From: a virus
Reading direction: 5' to 3' (one strand)
IMG/VR virus record: IMGVR_UViG_3300025876_000005
Location: 112,490-176,489 of that record
Length of the DNA: 64,000 nt
Positions 9,747-19,017 of this stretch are shown here, piece by piece. The notes beneath the pieces are model-generated. The model was not told the origin of the DNA. It saw nothing but the letters and a program-made list of their open reading frames with translations, and searched no databases. Position numbers and translations under genes: made by a program. Each line of letters starts with the position of its first letter. Within the stretch, counting starts at the first letter, position 1.

Positions 9747-9968
9747 ATGAACAACCATAAACTGACAAAGAAGTTGCAAGTACTTTTGACAGAGGATGAG
9801 GTTAATCAGGTCAATAGGATTATATTGAATGATGCATTAGAAAAGGAGGAAAGACCAGTTTCTATCAGTGCGTTTATACGTGTATTAATCCAACAAGAAC
9901 TGAGTAAACGTTCAGCCGAAGAAAAAACAACTATAAAAAGAGACCTTAAAAACTTAAAAGATAAGTAA
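9747..9968 (+). CDS. Small ribbon-helix-helix-like protein
   Basis: 73 residues. The segment KKLQVLLTEDEVNQVNRII...ERPVSISAFIRVLIQQEL has the strand-helix-helix layout of MetJ/Arc-type DNA binders: a short basic strand, a helix, then 'S.SAFIR.L'. A possible TTGAAAC box at 9714 with AATATACTAT just before the ATG could be its promoter, but the spacing would leave almost no leader. The next gene begins one base after the stop. It may be a transcriptional regulator in the tail operon. Confidence 0.7.
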   Translation: MNNHKLTKKLQVLLTEDEVNQVNRIILNDALEKEERPVSISAFIRVLIQQELSKRSAEEKTTIKRDLKNLKDK

Positions 9969-9969
9969 C

Positions 9970-10971
9970 ATGAAAGACAACAACAATATGAATCAAGAAG
10001 ATCTAGCAAAACAGTTAGATGCTAAAGACCAAGGTGTTAACACCAACGTGTATCAAGATCAAAATGCAAATGCTGAGGTAGATGCTATGGAAGCTGCTGT
10101 AGAAAAACAGGGTTTAGGCTCTGTAAGCATGGCAAACTTTGGACCAGCCGTTCCTGAGAAATCAGATAATCTATTAGGCTGGCATGAATTACCATTAGAC
10201 AGTTTACCATCTAGAGGTAGATTCTATCCAGAAGGAACAACTATCCAGATTAGATCTGCAAAAGTAGCTGAGATTAGACACTTCTCAACAATGGATGAAA
10301 ACAATCTACTAGATATTGATGAGAAGCTTAATGCAATCGTAGAATCTTGTACAAGAGTTACTAATGAAAAGTCTAGAACTTCATTTAAAGATTTATGTGA
10401 AGAAGATAGATTTATCTTAATCCTAGCAATCAGAGATTTAACATTCCCAGAACCAGAAAACAGCCTCAAAGTTGACTGGTCTAATAGGAGAGGAACTAAA
10501 CATGAGATTGAGATTAAGAGAGAATACTTTGAGTATTTCGATATTCCAGCTGAGCTTGAGAAATATTACAGCGCTGAACACAAAGCATTTATCATCAGAA
10601 CTAAATCATATGGTGAAATTATGATGAGACCACCTTCAATTGGTGTAATGTCAGAAATCACAAAATACATTAAAGATCGTAGAGATAAAGAGCAAGAAAT
10701 AGATCAGTCACTTCTACAAATTGCACCTTTCGTCGCTACAGATTGGAGAACATTCAATCAGAAAAGACTTTGGGAGCTTGAAGTTGAAATGAACGGATGG
10801 GATAACAAGAAATATTTATTACTATATAAGTTGGCAGAGCAAATGAAAATAGGAATACAACCAGAGATGAAAGTCATGGTAGAGGACGAGGAGGCCTCTA
10901 TTCCTATCAACTTTCGTGACGGCATCAAATCTCTTTTCATTGTTCAAGATCTCTCTCAAGAACTTCTTTAA
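9970..10971 (+). CDS. Tail assembly chaperone / baseplate hub assembly protein (gp26-like position)
   Basis: 333 residues. The N-terminal 60 residues are Asn/Asp-rich and disordered. The rest has LDSLPSRGRFYPEGTTIQIR, EDRFILILAIRDLTFPEPEN and RPPSIGVMSEITKYIKD, a layout seen in T4-like tail assembly proteins that precede the tape measure gene. The stop codon sits in CTT TAA A, and an open +1 frame continues for 73 codons, so a longer frameshift product is plausible, as for other tail assembly chaperones. It is not a confirmed family assignment; gp26/gp51-type hub assembly is the nearest T4 equivalent I can suggest. Confidence 0.6.
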   Translation: MKDNNNMNQEDLAKQLDAKDQGVNTNVYQDQNANAEVDAMEAAVEKQGLGSVSMANFGPAVPEKSDNLLGWHELPLDSLPSRGRFYPEGTTIQIRSAKVAEIRHFSTMDENNLLDIDEKLNAIVESCTRVTNEKSRTSFKDLCEEDRFILILAIRDLTFPEPENSLKVDWSNRRGTKHEIEIKREYFEYFDIPAELEKYYSAEHKAFIIRTKSYGEIMMRPPSIGVMSEITKYIKDRRDKEQEIDQSLLQIAPFVATDWRTFNQKRLWELEVEMNGWDNKKYLLLYKLAEQMKIGIQPEMKVMVEDEEASIPINFRDGIKSLFIVQDLSQELL

Positions 10972-11188
10972 AGTTAGGTTTTATGTGTATAAACATCTCC
11001 ATATACAGCCATCAGAGCTTAACGAGATGGAATACTATGAATACCATTACATTGTCAAAGATTTAATTGACGACTTAAAGAAAGAGAACGAGGCGAACAA
11101 GAGCCAAAACGAAGCAGCAAGCGGAGCTGCAAGCGGAATGAAGGTACCTAATATCAAGGTACCTAATATCAAAGTTCCGAAAATGTAA
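10970..11188 (+). CDS. C-terminal extension ORF of the tail assembly chaperone (+1 frame)
   Basis: The frame is open in +1 relative to the upstream gene and overlaps its end; there is no ATG near the overlap (the first is at codon 19 of this segment, NEMEYYEY). A GTG at 10985 (YVYKHLHIQPSELNEM) is the best independent start. Alternatively ribosomes shift +1 on CTT TAA A and make a fusion. The conserved-looking core is IQPSELNEMEYYEYHYIVKD, then a charged helix and a small repeat KVPNIKVPNIKVPK encoded by a 15-base direct repeat. It precedes the tape measure gene by two genes. Confidence 0.6.
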   Translation, partial: KVRFYVYKHLHIQPSELNEMEYYEYHYIVKDLIDDLKKENEANKSQNEAASGAASGMKVPNIKVPNIKVPKM

Positions 11189-11195
11189 ACTAAAG

Positions 11196-11227
11196 AATAA
11201 GGGGACCCTGCGTCTCCTTATTTTTTT
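11196..11227 (+). terminator. Intrinsic terminator
   Basis: 11-bp stem AATAAGGGGAC/GTCTCCTTATT with a 5-base loop, running into seven T. Confidence 0.9.
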
Positions 11228-11231
11228 GTGT

Positions 11232-11241
11232 GATATATACA
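11232..11241 (+). promoter_or_regulatory. Late-promoter-like box GATATATACA
   Basis: Late box directly after the terminator and 20 bases before the next ATG, so a new transcript starts here. Confidence 0.5.
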
Positions 11242-11260
11242 ATAAATTATAATTTCCAGC

Positions 11261-11707
11261 ATGAAGAAGATTAAAGGCTATAACCGGTTCTTAAATGAGG
11301 CTATGATTAACGAGTTCGTAGACCCTATTACACTAGCATTTGCTATTGCAGGTATAGGTATTGCTTTCGGTCCACAGATCAAAAATGCTTACATGAATAG
11401 AAAGATCTCAAAGGCCAATCTTAAAGAACTAGAAAAGCTTAAGAAGAAGGCAGAGGCTAAAGTTAAAAAGCTGGAAAGACAGGGTCTAGATCACCATGCA
11501 GCTGAAGCTCAAGAAAAAGTTGACCAGATTCAAGCTCAGATAGAAAGTCTAATAGATAAGAGAGAAGCTGATGATCGAACTATATCTGACTTTGAGAAAG
11601 ATTCAAGAACAAGAAAGGATCTAGAGCAAGAATTAGCATCTATGGACAACGATGAGCTAGCTAAAATATTGCAAGCTGCTAAGAAAGAAGCTAAAAGATC
11701 TGTATAA
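11261..11707 (+). CDS. Putative internal/virion protein with capsid-targeting-like N-terminus and coiled coil
   Basis: 148 residues. MKKIKGYNRFLNEA at the start resembles the T4 internal-protein capsid targeting sequence, where cleavage follows the Glu of an (L/I)xE motif (here LNE). A hydrophobic segment (about 23-40, ITLAFAIAGIGIAFG) follows, then a long charged coiled coil (about 48-140) rich in K, E and A. It has its own late box and lies between tail assembly and tape measure genes. A structural or ejected internal protein is likely; function unknown. Confidence 0.65.
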   Translation: MKKIKGYNRFLNEAMINEFVDPITLAFAIAGIGIAFGPQIKNAYMNRKISKANLKELEKLKKKAEAKVKKLERQGLDHHAAEAQEKVDQIQAQIESLIDKREADDRTISDFEKDSRTRKDLEQELASMDNDELAKILQAAKKEAKRSV

Positions 11708-11722
11708 TTTTTTAAACACTAG

Positions 11723-14700
11723 ATGGCAAAGCAAAATACTGATAAGATACTTATTGGCCATGCAATAAACACTAATTCTTTACTATCGAAGATTGAGTAT
11801 ATTGCTGCTGAGACTAAGGAGTCAATGACTAGGATTGAGGAAATCTCAAAGACTAGTCTTTCCGTTACTTCTGGTCTAGCCGCTAGTATAGCAGAAAATA
11901 CAGCAGTACTTAAAGACATTAAAGACGTTCTTATGAAAAAGACCGTCGACGAAGGAGCCAAACTAAAGACTGGTATTACTATTGAAAAGATGCTAGGTCT
12001 TGGTGGCTTAATTGCAGTGGTCGGCTTTGGTGTATTCACATTATCACAGGCATTCCAAGCAACGCGCGGTGTTTCTGTAAAAGACATAGCCATGGGTACT
12101 CTAATCATGGCAGGTTTAGTACCTATGATGAAAGCGATTGAGCCTTTATTAAACGGTGAATCAGGTGACGGTCTTTTTCGATCGACACAGAAACTTTTAA
12201 TTTTTACAGCAGGTATTATGGCCATGGTAACCATGGTGGTTGCAACATCATATGCACTTGCAGGTATGGCTGCTCCAGATGGTTCTAAACTTTTAACATT
12301 TATAGCAATCTCTGCAGCACTCTATATACAAGGTCAAATTTTTATTCAATTAATTAATGCATGGGAGTTCTCGGGTTTAATGAATAAGTTCTTGAATGCT
12401 AACAACACTAATGAGATCATGCAGGCAATGGTAGTTATGTCATTAAATACTATCATTATTGCAGGAGCATTAAGTATGATGCCCGATGTTAGCCCTAAAA
12501 CTGCAGCATCATTTGTAATTGCATCTGCAGCAATGATACCACTTGCTGGAGCACTTTTTGTTGTTAGATTTGCGTTACCGATGTTAAATAAGATTGGCCC
12601 AAAACAGGTTGCTCTATTAGGGGCTACAATGGCCGCCATGGCACTTGCTTTAATTCCAGTTGGATTAGCAGCACGTGCGCTTGCTGCGATTAATGTAACT
12701 GACGCTGACGTTGCCAAGGTTGAAGGTCTAATTAAAATATTAATTCCAATTGCTGCTCTTGTAGGGTTTATGACGGCACTCGCTAATTTAGGTAAAGAGT
12801 CCCTAATTAGTTTGAGAGGTCCAAAAGACGATAGTGTAAGTTTACTTAAGCAAGATAATTCAAGAAAGAGAAATCAAAAGATGGATCTTAAAGGAATTGG
12901 TATATTTGCACTAAAAGCAGTAACGTTTTTAGCAGCCGGTGGATTACTAGCCGTAGCATTCGCAAAAGCAGCGCCATATCTAGCACAGGGCATTTCAGCA
13001 ATGAATGGATTAGACTATACTGGTCTGGTTAAATTTATTGCAGTTGCTGGTGTTGCAGTACTTCTCTTTGGAGTCGCGATAGGAATGGTAGTAAGTATGG
13101 TTAAAGGAAAAGAGACCTCAACGCCTGGATTAATGAATTTAACAGGCTCTGCAAAGTCGAAACCTGCAAAAATGAGTACGGCAGACATTATATTTGCTGG
13201 TTTAGTATTACCTATGATTATTGGCGGTATCGTGATAGCTGCACTAGGGTTTAAATTAATAAATGCAGTAGGAGTACCAGAAGTAAGTGGAAATCTTCTA
13301 GCATTTATAGCAGTCGCCGGACTTGGAGTACTAATATTTGGAACAGTGTTGGGTGTCGTTTCAAACCTGATGAAGGGAAAGGTAAGTAAGGGACTATTTA
13401 AGGGCGGAAGACCTGCAAAAATGAGTTATAAAGATGTTTTAGTCTCAGCACTCATAATTCCAGCAATTGCACTGGGTATTGTAGCAACTGCCCTTGTATT
13501 TAAAGCACTTCCAGCTGGATTAACCGATAAAAATGCACCAGATCCTACGTGGTCTCTTACTGCTGGTTTATCAATCTTAGCGTTTGGAGTAACATTCGCA
13601 TTAGTTACTAGGGCTCTTTCAAAAGCAAGGGTAGGTTTTAAAGACATTGCTAAGGGAACAGTTGCAATGGTTGGAATTGCAGTTTCAATTGTAGCAATTT
13701 CATACATATTTCAAGCCCTTGGAAATACGCGCACAGCACCGCCTGTTGACTGGGCATTAACTGTCAGTCTATCACTCCTAGCGTTTGGTATTGGATTTGC
13801 AATGATTACTAAAGCCCTGCAAGATAGAAAAATAGGATTTAAAGATATTGCTAAAGGTGCAGTTGCTGTCGTTGGAGTAGCAGCCGCAATAGTTGCGCTA
13901 GCGTTAGCTTTTTCATTCTTACCGGGTACATATAAAACACCACCTGTAGAATGGTCATTAAAGGCCGGTCTATCAATCCTAGCGTTTGGTATTGGATTTG
14001 CGATGATTACTAAAGCCCTTCAGAAAAGAAAAATAGGATTTAAAGATATTGCTAAAGGTGCAGTTGCTGTCGTTGGAGTAGCAGCGGCAATAGTTGCGAC
14101 ATCGTTAGCTTTTTCATTCTTACCGGGTATATATAAAACACCACCTGCAGAATGGTCACTTAAAGCAGGTCTTTCAATACTTGCATTCGGAATTACATAT
14201 GCTCTAGTTACTAAAGCTCTACAATCAAGAAGAGTTGGCTTTAAAGACATTGCTAAAGGAGGAGCTACGATGCTGGCTATTGCAGCATCAATCGTAGGTA
14301 TTTCATTCATATTCGGTATGTTAGGCAATACTTGGAATGCACCACCACCTCTTTGGTCGTTGACTGCCGGTCTATCAATCCTAGCGTTTGGTATTACATA
14401 TGCACTTGTGACTAAAGCTCTACAATCAAGAAGAGTTGGCTTTAAAGATATTGCTAAAGGAGGAGCTGCGATGTTGGCTATTGCAGCATCAATCGTAGGT
14501 ATTTCATTCATATTCGGTATGTTAGGCAATACTTGGAATGCGCCTCCAGTAGAATGGACACAAACAGCTGGTATTGCACTCTTAGCATTTGGAGCTCCGT
14601 TTGCAATACTTACCGTACTCTTTGCTAAATTTAGAGTTGGCTACAATGATATGTTTAAAGGTGCTCTGGCGACTATTCTAGTTGCAGTAACCATCAGTGC

Positions 14701-16087
14701 AGTATCTTGGATATTCTCATTCTTAGAAGGTACTTGGAGCGCGCCTCCGATCGAATGGTCTAAAAGTTCAGGTATAGCTATCTTAGTGTTTGGCGTCTCA
14801 TTTGCAGTTCTGACCATGTTGTTTGACAAGATGGGAATTGGCTACGGCGGTATGCTAAAAGGAGCAATCGGTATGGTTGTAGTTGCACTTGCAATAGTTG
14901 GTGTAGCATGGATATTTACATGGATGCCAGATAGTTTTAACAGTGCGCCACCAATGGACTGGTCAATGGGAGTTGCACTTGCATTGGTATTATTTACAAT
15001 ACCAGTACTTATTATTGGCTTGATTGCAACAAGTGGTGTTGGAGCTCTTGGTATTCTACTCGGTGTTGTAGGTATAATTGTAATCGCAGCAGGTATATTA
15101 GCCGTTGCCTGGATCTTAAGCGCTATGCCAGATTTAGGTGCTATCTCGAAAAACTTTACAGATGCCTTGATGACACCGATCAATGCGATTATCGATGCAT
15201 TCGCAAGAATTAAAAATGAGCTCGGTGTTGAAAATCTATTAAGTCTTGCAGTAGGCGTAGCAGCACTTGGTGTTGCCTGGTTAGTCTTCGTCGGAGCAAC
15301 TGCAGGTGCAAGTGTTGCTGGAGGAGTAGGAAAATTAATCGGAGGCTTACTTGATGGTATTGCAGGTCTATTTGGCGCTGATACCACATCACCTCTTGAT
15401 ATTCTAGAAAAACTAGCAGAAATCGCACCAAAATTAACAGAACTTGCAAGTCCCTTAATGGATATTTCAGGCGCATTTTTAAAGTTTACGGCTTTGTTCT
15501 CTGACGGAGCTGTAGAAAAAATAGGAAAACTATTTAATGCAGTGTTGGTCCCAATGGATGTAAAAACACTTGCAATGCTTGGAGTTAATAGCATGAGTAC
15601 ATATTTAGACAAATTACAGGCCACGATGCGTCATGTTGCTGAATCGTATGGTATGATTGCGATCGCCTCTAAAGGTATGAACGTTGAGGCAATTAGGGCA
15701 TCTACTGATATGTTTAATGCACTTGCTTATCTTGCTAGTGTTGGTAAGGATAATGCTCTTGCTCAACTTGGAGATAAGCTGATCTTAGCAGTTCAAGAAT
15801 TAGCAAGTATGATTGCAGACTTTGAAGGTACTGTTGCTGAAGCTGGAGATACAAACAATCAGGCTTCATCTAACATCTCGAATGCTGCTTCTAAACTTGT
15901 GGATAAACTTTCAGGACTCGTTAGTAGTGGCATTATTTCTAAACCTGCACCTGCAACTGCAGCTCAAGCTGGTGGTGGCGGTGGAAATGCAAATACACAA
16001 GAGATCGACGTTAGTAGTATCGTTAGAGCGATCCAAGAGTTAGAAGATACTCTAACGGCACAAGGCATTAAGATCAAAGAAAGATAA
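11723..16087 (+). CDS. Tail tape measure protein
   Basis: 1,454 residues, the largest complete tail gene, in the expected place after sheath, tube and assembly genes. The N-terminus is a hydrophilic helix, followed by long hydrophobic helices. From about 610 to 1,090 there are about eight degenerate repeats of 66-70 residues, each with an LSILAFGI..A.(V/I)TKAL core, then GFKDIAKG, then an AAAIV.I.FIF helix and an aromatic-proline turn (APP.W). The C-terminus (1,180-1,454) is helical and ends in a Gly-rich linker plus a charged helix. It sets tail length and probably enters the host envelope. Several repeats are nearly identical in DNA, showing recent duplication. Confidence 0.9.
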   Translation: MAKQNTDKILIGHAINTNSLLSKIEYIAAETKESMTRIEEISKTSLSVTSGLAASIAENTAVLKDIKDVLMKKTVDEGAKLKTGITIEKMLGLGGLIAVVGFGVFTLSQAFQATRGVSVKDIAMGTLIMAGLVPMMKAIEPLLNGESGDGLFRSTQKLLIFTAGIMAMVTMVVATSYALAGMAAPDGSKLLTFIAISAALYIQGQIFIQLINAWEFSGLMNKFLNANNTNEIMQAMVVMSLNTIIIAGALSMMPDVSPKTAASFVIASAAMIPLAGALFVVRFALPMLNKIGPKQVALLGATMAAMALALIPVGLAARALAAINVTDADVAKVEGLIKILIPIAALVGFMTALANLGKESLISLRGPKDDSVSLLKQDNSRKRNQKMDLKGIGIFALKAVTFLAAGGLLAVAFAKAAPYLAQGISAMNGLDYTGLVKFIAVAGVAVLLFGVAIGMVVSMVKGKETSTPGLMNLTGSAKSKPAKMSTADIIFAGLVLPMIIGGIVIAALGFKLINAVGVPEVSGNLLAFIAVAGLGVLIFGTVLGVVSNLMKGKVSKGLFKGGRPAKMSYKDVLVSALIIPAIALGIVATALVFKALPAGLTDKNAPDPTWSLTAGLSILAFGVTFALVTRALSKARVGFKDIAKGTVAMVGIAVSIVAISYIFQALGNTRTAPPVDWALTVSLSLLAFGIGFAMITKALQDRKIGFKDIAKGAVAVVGVAAAIVALALAFSFLPGTYKTPPVEWSLKAGLSILAFGIGFAMITKALQKRKIGFKDIAKGAVAVVGVAAAIVATSLAFSFLPGIYKTPPAEWSLKAGLSILAFGITYALVTKALQSRRVGFKDIAKGGATMLAIAASIVGISFIFGMLGNTWNAPPPLWSLTAGLSILAFGITYALVTKALQSRRVGFKDIAKGGAAMLAIAASIVGISFIFGMLGNTWNAPPVEWTQTAGIALLAFGAPFAILTVLFAKFRVGYNDMFKGALATILVAVTISAVSWIFSFLEGTWSAPPIEWSKSSGIAILVFGVSFAVLTMLFDKMGIGYGGMLKGAIGMVVVALAIVGVAWIFTWMPDSFNSAPPMDWSMGVALALVLFTIPVLIIGLIATSGVGALGILLGVVGIIVIAAGILAVAWILSAMPDLGAISKNFTDALMTPINAIIDAFARIKNELGVENLLSLAVGVAALGVAWLVFVGATAGASVAGGVGKLIGGLLDGIAGLFGADTTSPLDILEKLAEIAPKLTELASPLMDISGAFLKFTALFSDGAVEKIGKLFNAVLVPMDVKTLAMLGVNSMSTYLDKLQATMRHVAESYGMIAIASKGMNVEAIRASTDMFNALAYLASVGKDNALAQLGDKLILAVQELASMIADFEGTVAEAGDTNNQASSNISNAASKLVDKLSGLVSSGIISKPAPATAAQAGGGGGNANTQEIDVSSIVRAIQELEDTLTAQGIKIKER

Positions 16088-16100
16088 ACAATCTCTAAGT

Positions 16101-16110
16101 TGATTATATA
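16101..16110 (+). promoter_or_regulatory. Weak late-promoter-like box GATTATATAA
   Basis: Degenerate copy of the late box 19 bases before the KTSC-domain ATG. Confidence 0.35.
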
Positions 16111-16128
16111 AGTTGTAAAGACTTACAT

Positions 16129-16356
16129 ATGATAACGAGCACAATTTCACATTACGATTCATCTACGGTCAAGTCAGCAGCTTACAATGTTGAGCATAAG
16201 ACTCTAACTGTACATTTCAACCATGCGTCTTACTTTTATAAAGACGTTGAATTAGCAGACTGGAATCTTTTCAATATGGCAGACTCACAAGGCAGAGCCT
16301 TGAACGAGATTATTAAGCCTAACTATGAATTTGAGAAAATACAAGAGACTGTATAA
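16129..16356 (+). CDS. KTSC-domain small protein
   Basis: 75 residues. The pattern S..V.SAAYN.E..TLTVHF..ASYFYKDVE..DW.LF..ADSQGRALNEIIKPNYEFEK is that of the small KTSC domain found in phage and bacterial proteins, of unknown function. Its stop codon overlaps the ATG of the next gene (A of TAATGG shared), so the two are translationally coupled. Confidence 0.75.
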   Translation: MITSTISHYDSSTVKSAAYNVEHKTLTVHFNHASYFYKDVELADWNLFNMADSQGRALNEIIKPNYEFEKIQETV

Positions 16357-17354
16357 TGGAACTAGGACCTAACAATAAGAATGTGCTGGTCAAGGTTTCT
16401 TGTCCAGCACTTGGTGATACATTATGTTCAACACCTACTATTAAAAAGGTAGCACTTACATATGGCCATAAAGTTGATGTAATGACACACATGCCAGAGA
16501 TCTTTAAGAATAGTCCTTATGTAGACAATATTATTCCTTATAATGAAGAATGGCCGGGTGAATATAAAGAGATCTTTGAGACATATAACCAGTGGCTGAA
16601 GACTAATTATGGGCTAGGTAGTGATAACTTCTATAATCAATCGATGGAAGTAAAGCTACATAACTTTGAAGCTCGTCAGTTACATGCAATGGGCGTCGGT
16701 ATGTATTTGTATCCTGAAGAGTTAACATGTGAGTTTATTCCAGATCCAATTACTGAAAGAGCTAGTAAGATAGACAAGAACTATCTAGTCTTTCACGTTA
16801 CTGAGAATTGGCCTTCAAGAACATGGAATATTCAGAAGTGGCAGCGTATGGTTGACCTTGTAAAGAAACATACAGACTTTAAGATTGTAACTATTGGCAT
16901 GAGCCATAAAGAGGCTACATTTAATGGTCATTTAGATAAGAAGACTATCAAGTTGGAAGGTATAGATCTAGATTACTGTGACTTAGATGGTAGTACTATT
17001 AGTGAACTTTGGCATATAATCAATAGCTCATATGGTTTAGTTACTTTTGATGCTGGTCCAATACATGTTGCAGGAACAACAGACTCAGAGATCTTTACAA
17101 TAGGTTCTTCTATTCTCCCTAAAAAGTTTGCACCTTGGAGAAATTCAAGCCAAGATTATAAATTTCACTTTATTGGCGGTGAATGTAAAATCTTTTGTGC
17201 GTCAGAGCCAAAGTACTCAGTTAAAGAATGGGGTACTATCAACTCAATCCATTATGTACCAGAATGTGCCGAAGGTTACCCTGAGTTTAAGTGTCAGCCA
17301 TCGCCGGACCAAGTATTAATGAAAATATTAGAAGTTAAAAATGAATCAAGATAA
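16356..17354 (+). CDS. Glycosyltransferase family 9 (heptosyltransferase-like)
   Basis: 332 residues. N-terminal VLVKVSCPALGDTLCSTPTI matches the start of heptosyltransferases ('..R...LGD...t.P.i..'), and the C-terminal half has a GPIHVAGTT motif equivalent to the 'TG..H.A..l' nucleotide-sugar site, with WPSRTWNIQKWQRMVDLV as in GT9 proteins. GT9 enzymes transfer a sugar from a nucleotide donor to a lipid core or protein. Because it is between tape measure and fibre-type genes and overlaps a GT2 gene by 14 bases, it may modify virion proteins rather than host lipopolysaccharide. Confidence 0.8.
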   Translation: MELGPNNKNVLVKVSCPALGDTLCSTPTIKKVALTYGHKVDVMTHMPEIFKNSPYVDNIIPYNEEWPGEYKEIFETYNQWLKTNYGLGSDNFYNQSMEVKLHNFEARQLHAMGVGMYLYPEELTCEFIPDPITERASKIDKNYLVFHVTENWPSRTWNIQKWQRMVDLVKKHTDFKIVTIGMSHKEATFNGHLDKKTIKLEGIDLDYCDLDGSTISELWHIINSSYGLVTFDAGPIHVAGTTDSEIFTIGSSILPKKFAPWRNSSQDYKFHFIGGECKIFCASEPKYSVKEWGTINSIHYVPECAEGYPEFKCQPSPDQVLMKILEVKNESR

Positions 17355-18525
17355 GAAATTTCTATTAGTAACATCATTCTATAATAACCCACAAGAACAC
17401 TTTGAACTTACTGTTAAGAATGTACTTAATCAGACTTACCAGAATTGGGTTTTAATCATTGGCGATGACTTTAGTGCAGATCCAGAATACAGAACCTGGC
17501 TTAAGAATGAGATCTTAAAGGTCAATGACCCGAGAATTATGTACTATGATGTGAAGGAGAAGCGAGAACTCTATCTCTATCAGAACTTCTTTCAACACCT
17601 AGACTATGATTACTATTTTGATCTAGACTCGGATGATCTGATTGACCCTAATATTCTACAGACGTATCACAACCACTTCGATGCATATCCAGATGCCATG
17701 AGTGTATTTAGTGATTCAACGATGACCAATGTTGAAGGTCAATTACAACAGTACTTCTTTGTCAAGCCACCTAAAGATTATGTTGCTGAGTTTAACTATC
17801 GTTCTACTAATGATGTTAACCAGCTCTGGAAAGACAGATCTTCTTATAATATGTATGGCCATGCTAGATGTATGCGCAGACCAACCGAAAGTGCTATGCA
17901 CATGAATAAGAATACTAGAACCTCAACGGACACTCTGTTTACATTCTATAATCTGACTCGAGGCAAACACCTACATATACCAAGAAGGATGTATACTTAT
18001 GTACGCAGAGATGGTTCAGATTCAGGCCGGATGTCAGCTGAAGAATATGCTGATTTTAACATGAACGCAAGTTACTATATTAACAAGTATGCTAACATGG
18101 AACCAACCGGCCACATTCCAGTCTACGACCATCTTTACAATTACACATCGGCCATTTCAGCTTGTAAATTCTTAGACTCTGTGGATCGAGTAAGCCTTAT
18201 TGCAGACATATCTGATGCAGACCAAGTGCTGATTAAGACAATTTACCACGACAAGACTATTCTCTTCAATGATTATAGCTGTCCAAATATAATTGTGCCC
18301 TGGAAAGAGTTAGCAGAAAGTAGCAGAGAACGACTTTTGGCAAACCTGAGCACATTTGATCGAGTTACAATATACAACCATGTTGAAGGTGAATTTGACA
18401 ATATGGAAGATGCTAGCAACCATTTCAATGCAGATCACCAGAAAGTACTTGATACTATCAAGGGTAAGATGTTTGGCTATGGCTGGTGGTACTTCTTTAG
18501 ACACATGACGGTTACAAAACAGTAA
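17341..18525 (+). CDS. Glycosyltransferase family 2
   Basis: 394 residues. The GT-A fold is clear: N-terminal LVTSFYNNPQEHFELTVKNV, QTYQNWVLIIGDDFS, and the metal-binding DxD region FDLDSDDLIDPNIL (about 93-106). About 200 extra residues follow the GT-A domain and resemble no family I recognise; they include YTYVRRDGSDSGRMS. It overlaps the GT9 gene by 14 bases, so the two probably act on the same acceptor. Confidence 0.85.
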   Translation: MNQDKKFLLVTSFYNNPQEHFELTVKNVLNQTYQNWVLIIGDDFSADPEYRTWLKNEILKVNDPRIMYYDVKEKRELYLYQNFFQHLDYDYYFDLDSDDLIDPNILQTYHNHFDAYPDAMSVFSDSTMTNVEGQLQQYFFVKPPKDYVAEFNYRSTNDVNQLWKDRSSYNMYGHARCMRRPTESAMHMNKNTRTSTDTLFTFYNLTRGKHLHIPRRMYTYVRRDGSDSGRMSAEEYADFNMNASYYINKYANMEPTGHIPVYDHLYNYTSAISACKFLDSVDRVSLIADISDADQVLIKTIYHDKTILFNDYSCPNIIVPWKELAESSRERLLANLSTFDRVTIYNHVEGEFDNMEDASNHFNADHQKVLDTIKGKMFGYGWWYFFRHMTVTKQ

Positions 18526-18564
18526 TTGTTAATAACTTTGTGCAAAAAAGTTGCCACAGGATTT

Positions 18565-18602
18565 TTTTATGTCAATCTTTTTGTTTATATTTATACTGTA
18601 AT
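18565..18602 (+). promoter_or_regulatory. Early-type promoter (TGTCAA ... TTATACTGTA)
   Basis: TTTTTTTATGTCAATC, then TTTATATTTATACTGTAATT, 29 bases before the ATG at 18631. It shares the TGTCA and TTATATT blocks with nine other intergenic sites in the window. The -7 half fits the Bacteroidota TAnnTTTG element loosely. Confidence 0.7.
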
Positions 18603-18630
18603 TGAAAGTTAAACATAAACAAAAACAAAA

Positions 18631-19017
18631 ATGAAAAAAGTAACATCATTCAACCGTCAAAACATCCGTCAAATCAACTCTGAACTTGAAGCAGTTATTA
18701 AGCAAGTGGCTGAAAAATACGGACTAGAAGTTAAACTTGGTAACACTCGCTTTACTGGCGATAATTTTACCACTAAAGTTCAAGTAGCTACAGTTGCTGA
18801 AGGTGGCATCACAATGTCAAAAGAGGCTACTGATTTTAATCGCTACAAGACAATCCTTGGGATTAACATGGACCTTGGACAAGAGTTCCAACGCAGCGGT
18901 AAAACATTTACTATCGTGGGTCTTAAACCACGTAGCAAAAAGTACCCAATCTTGGCTAAATGCTCTGACGGTAAGACATACAAACTTCCAGTTGATCTAG
19001 TAAACATGTACGCATAA
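18631..19017 (+). CDS. Hypothetical early protein
   Basis: 128 residues, first gene after an early-type promoter. The N-terminal helix (IRQINSELEAVIKQVAEKYG) is followed by beta sequence with LGNTRFTGDNFTTKVQ and a C-terminal GKTFTIVGLKPRSKKYPILAKC strand pair, like small phage proteins that occur widely without known function. Its stop overlaps the next ATG. Confidence 0.75.
   Translation: MKKVTSFNRQNIRQINSELEAVIKQVAEKYGLEVKLGNTRFTGDNFTTKVQVATVAEGGITMSKEATDFNRYKTILGINMDLGQEFQRSGKTFTIVGLKPRSKKYPILAKCSDGKTYKLPVDLVNMYA

Noticed and set aside
11719-15624. Several long minus-strand frames under the tape measure gene
   Set aside because: Antisense of Ala/Ile/Gly-rich repeats; the plus-strand tape measure frame covers the region without a break.
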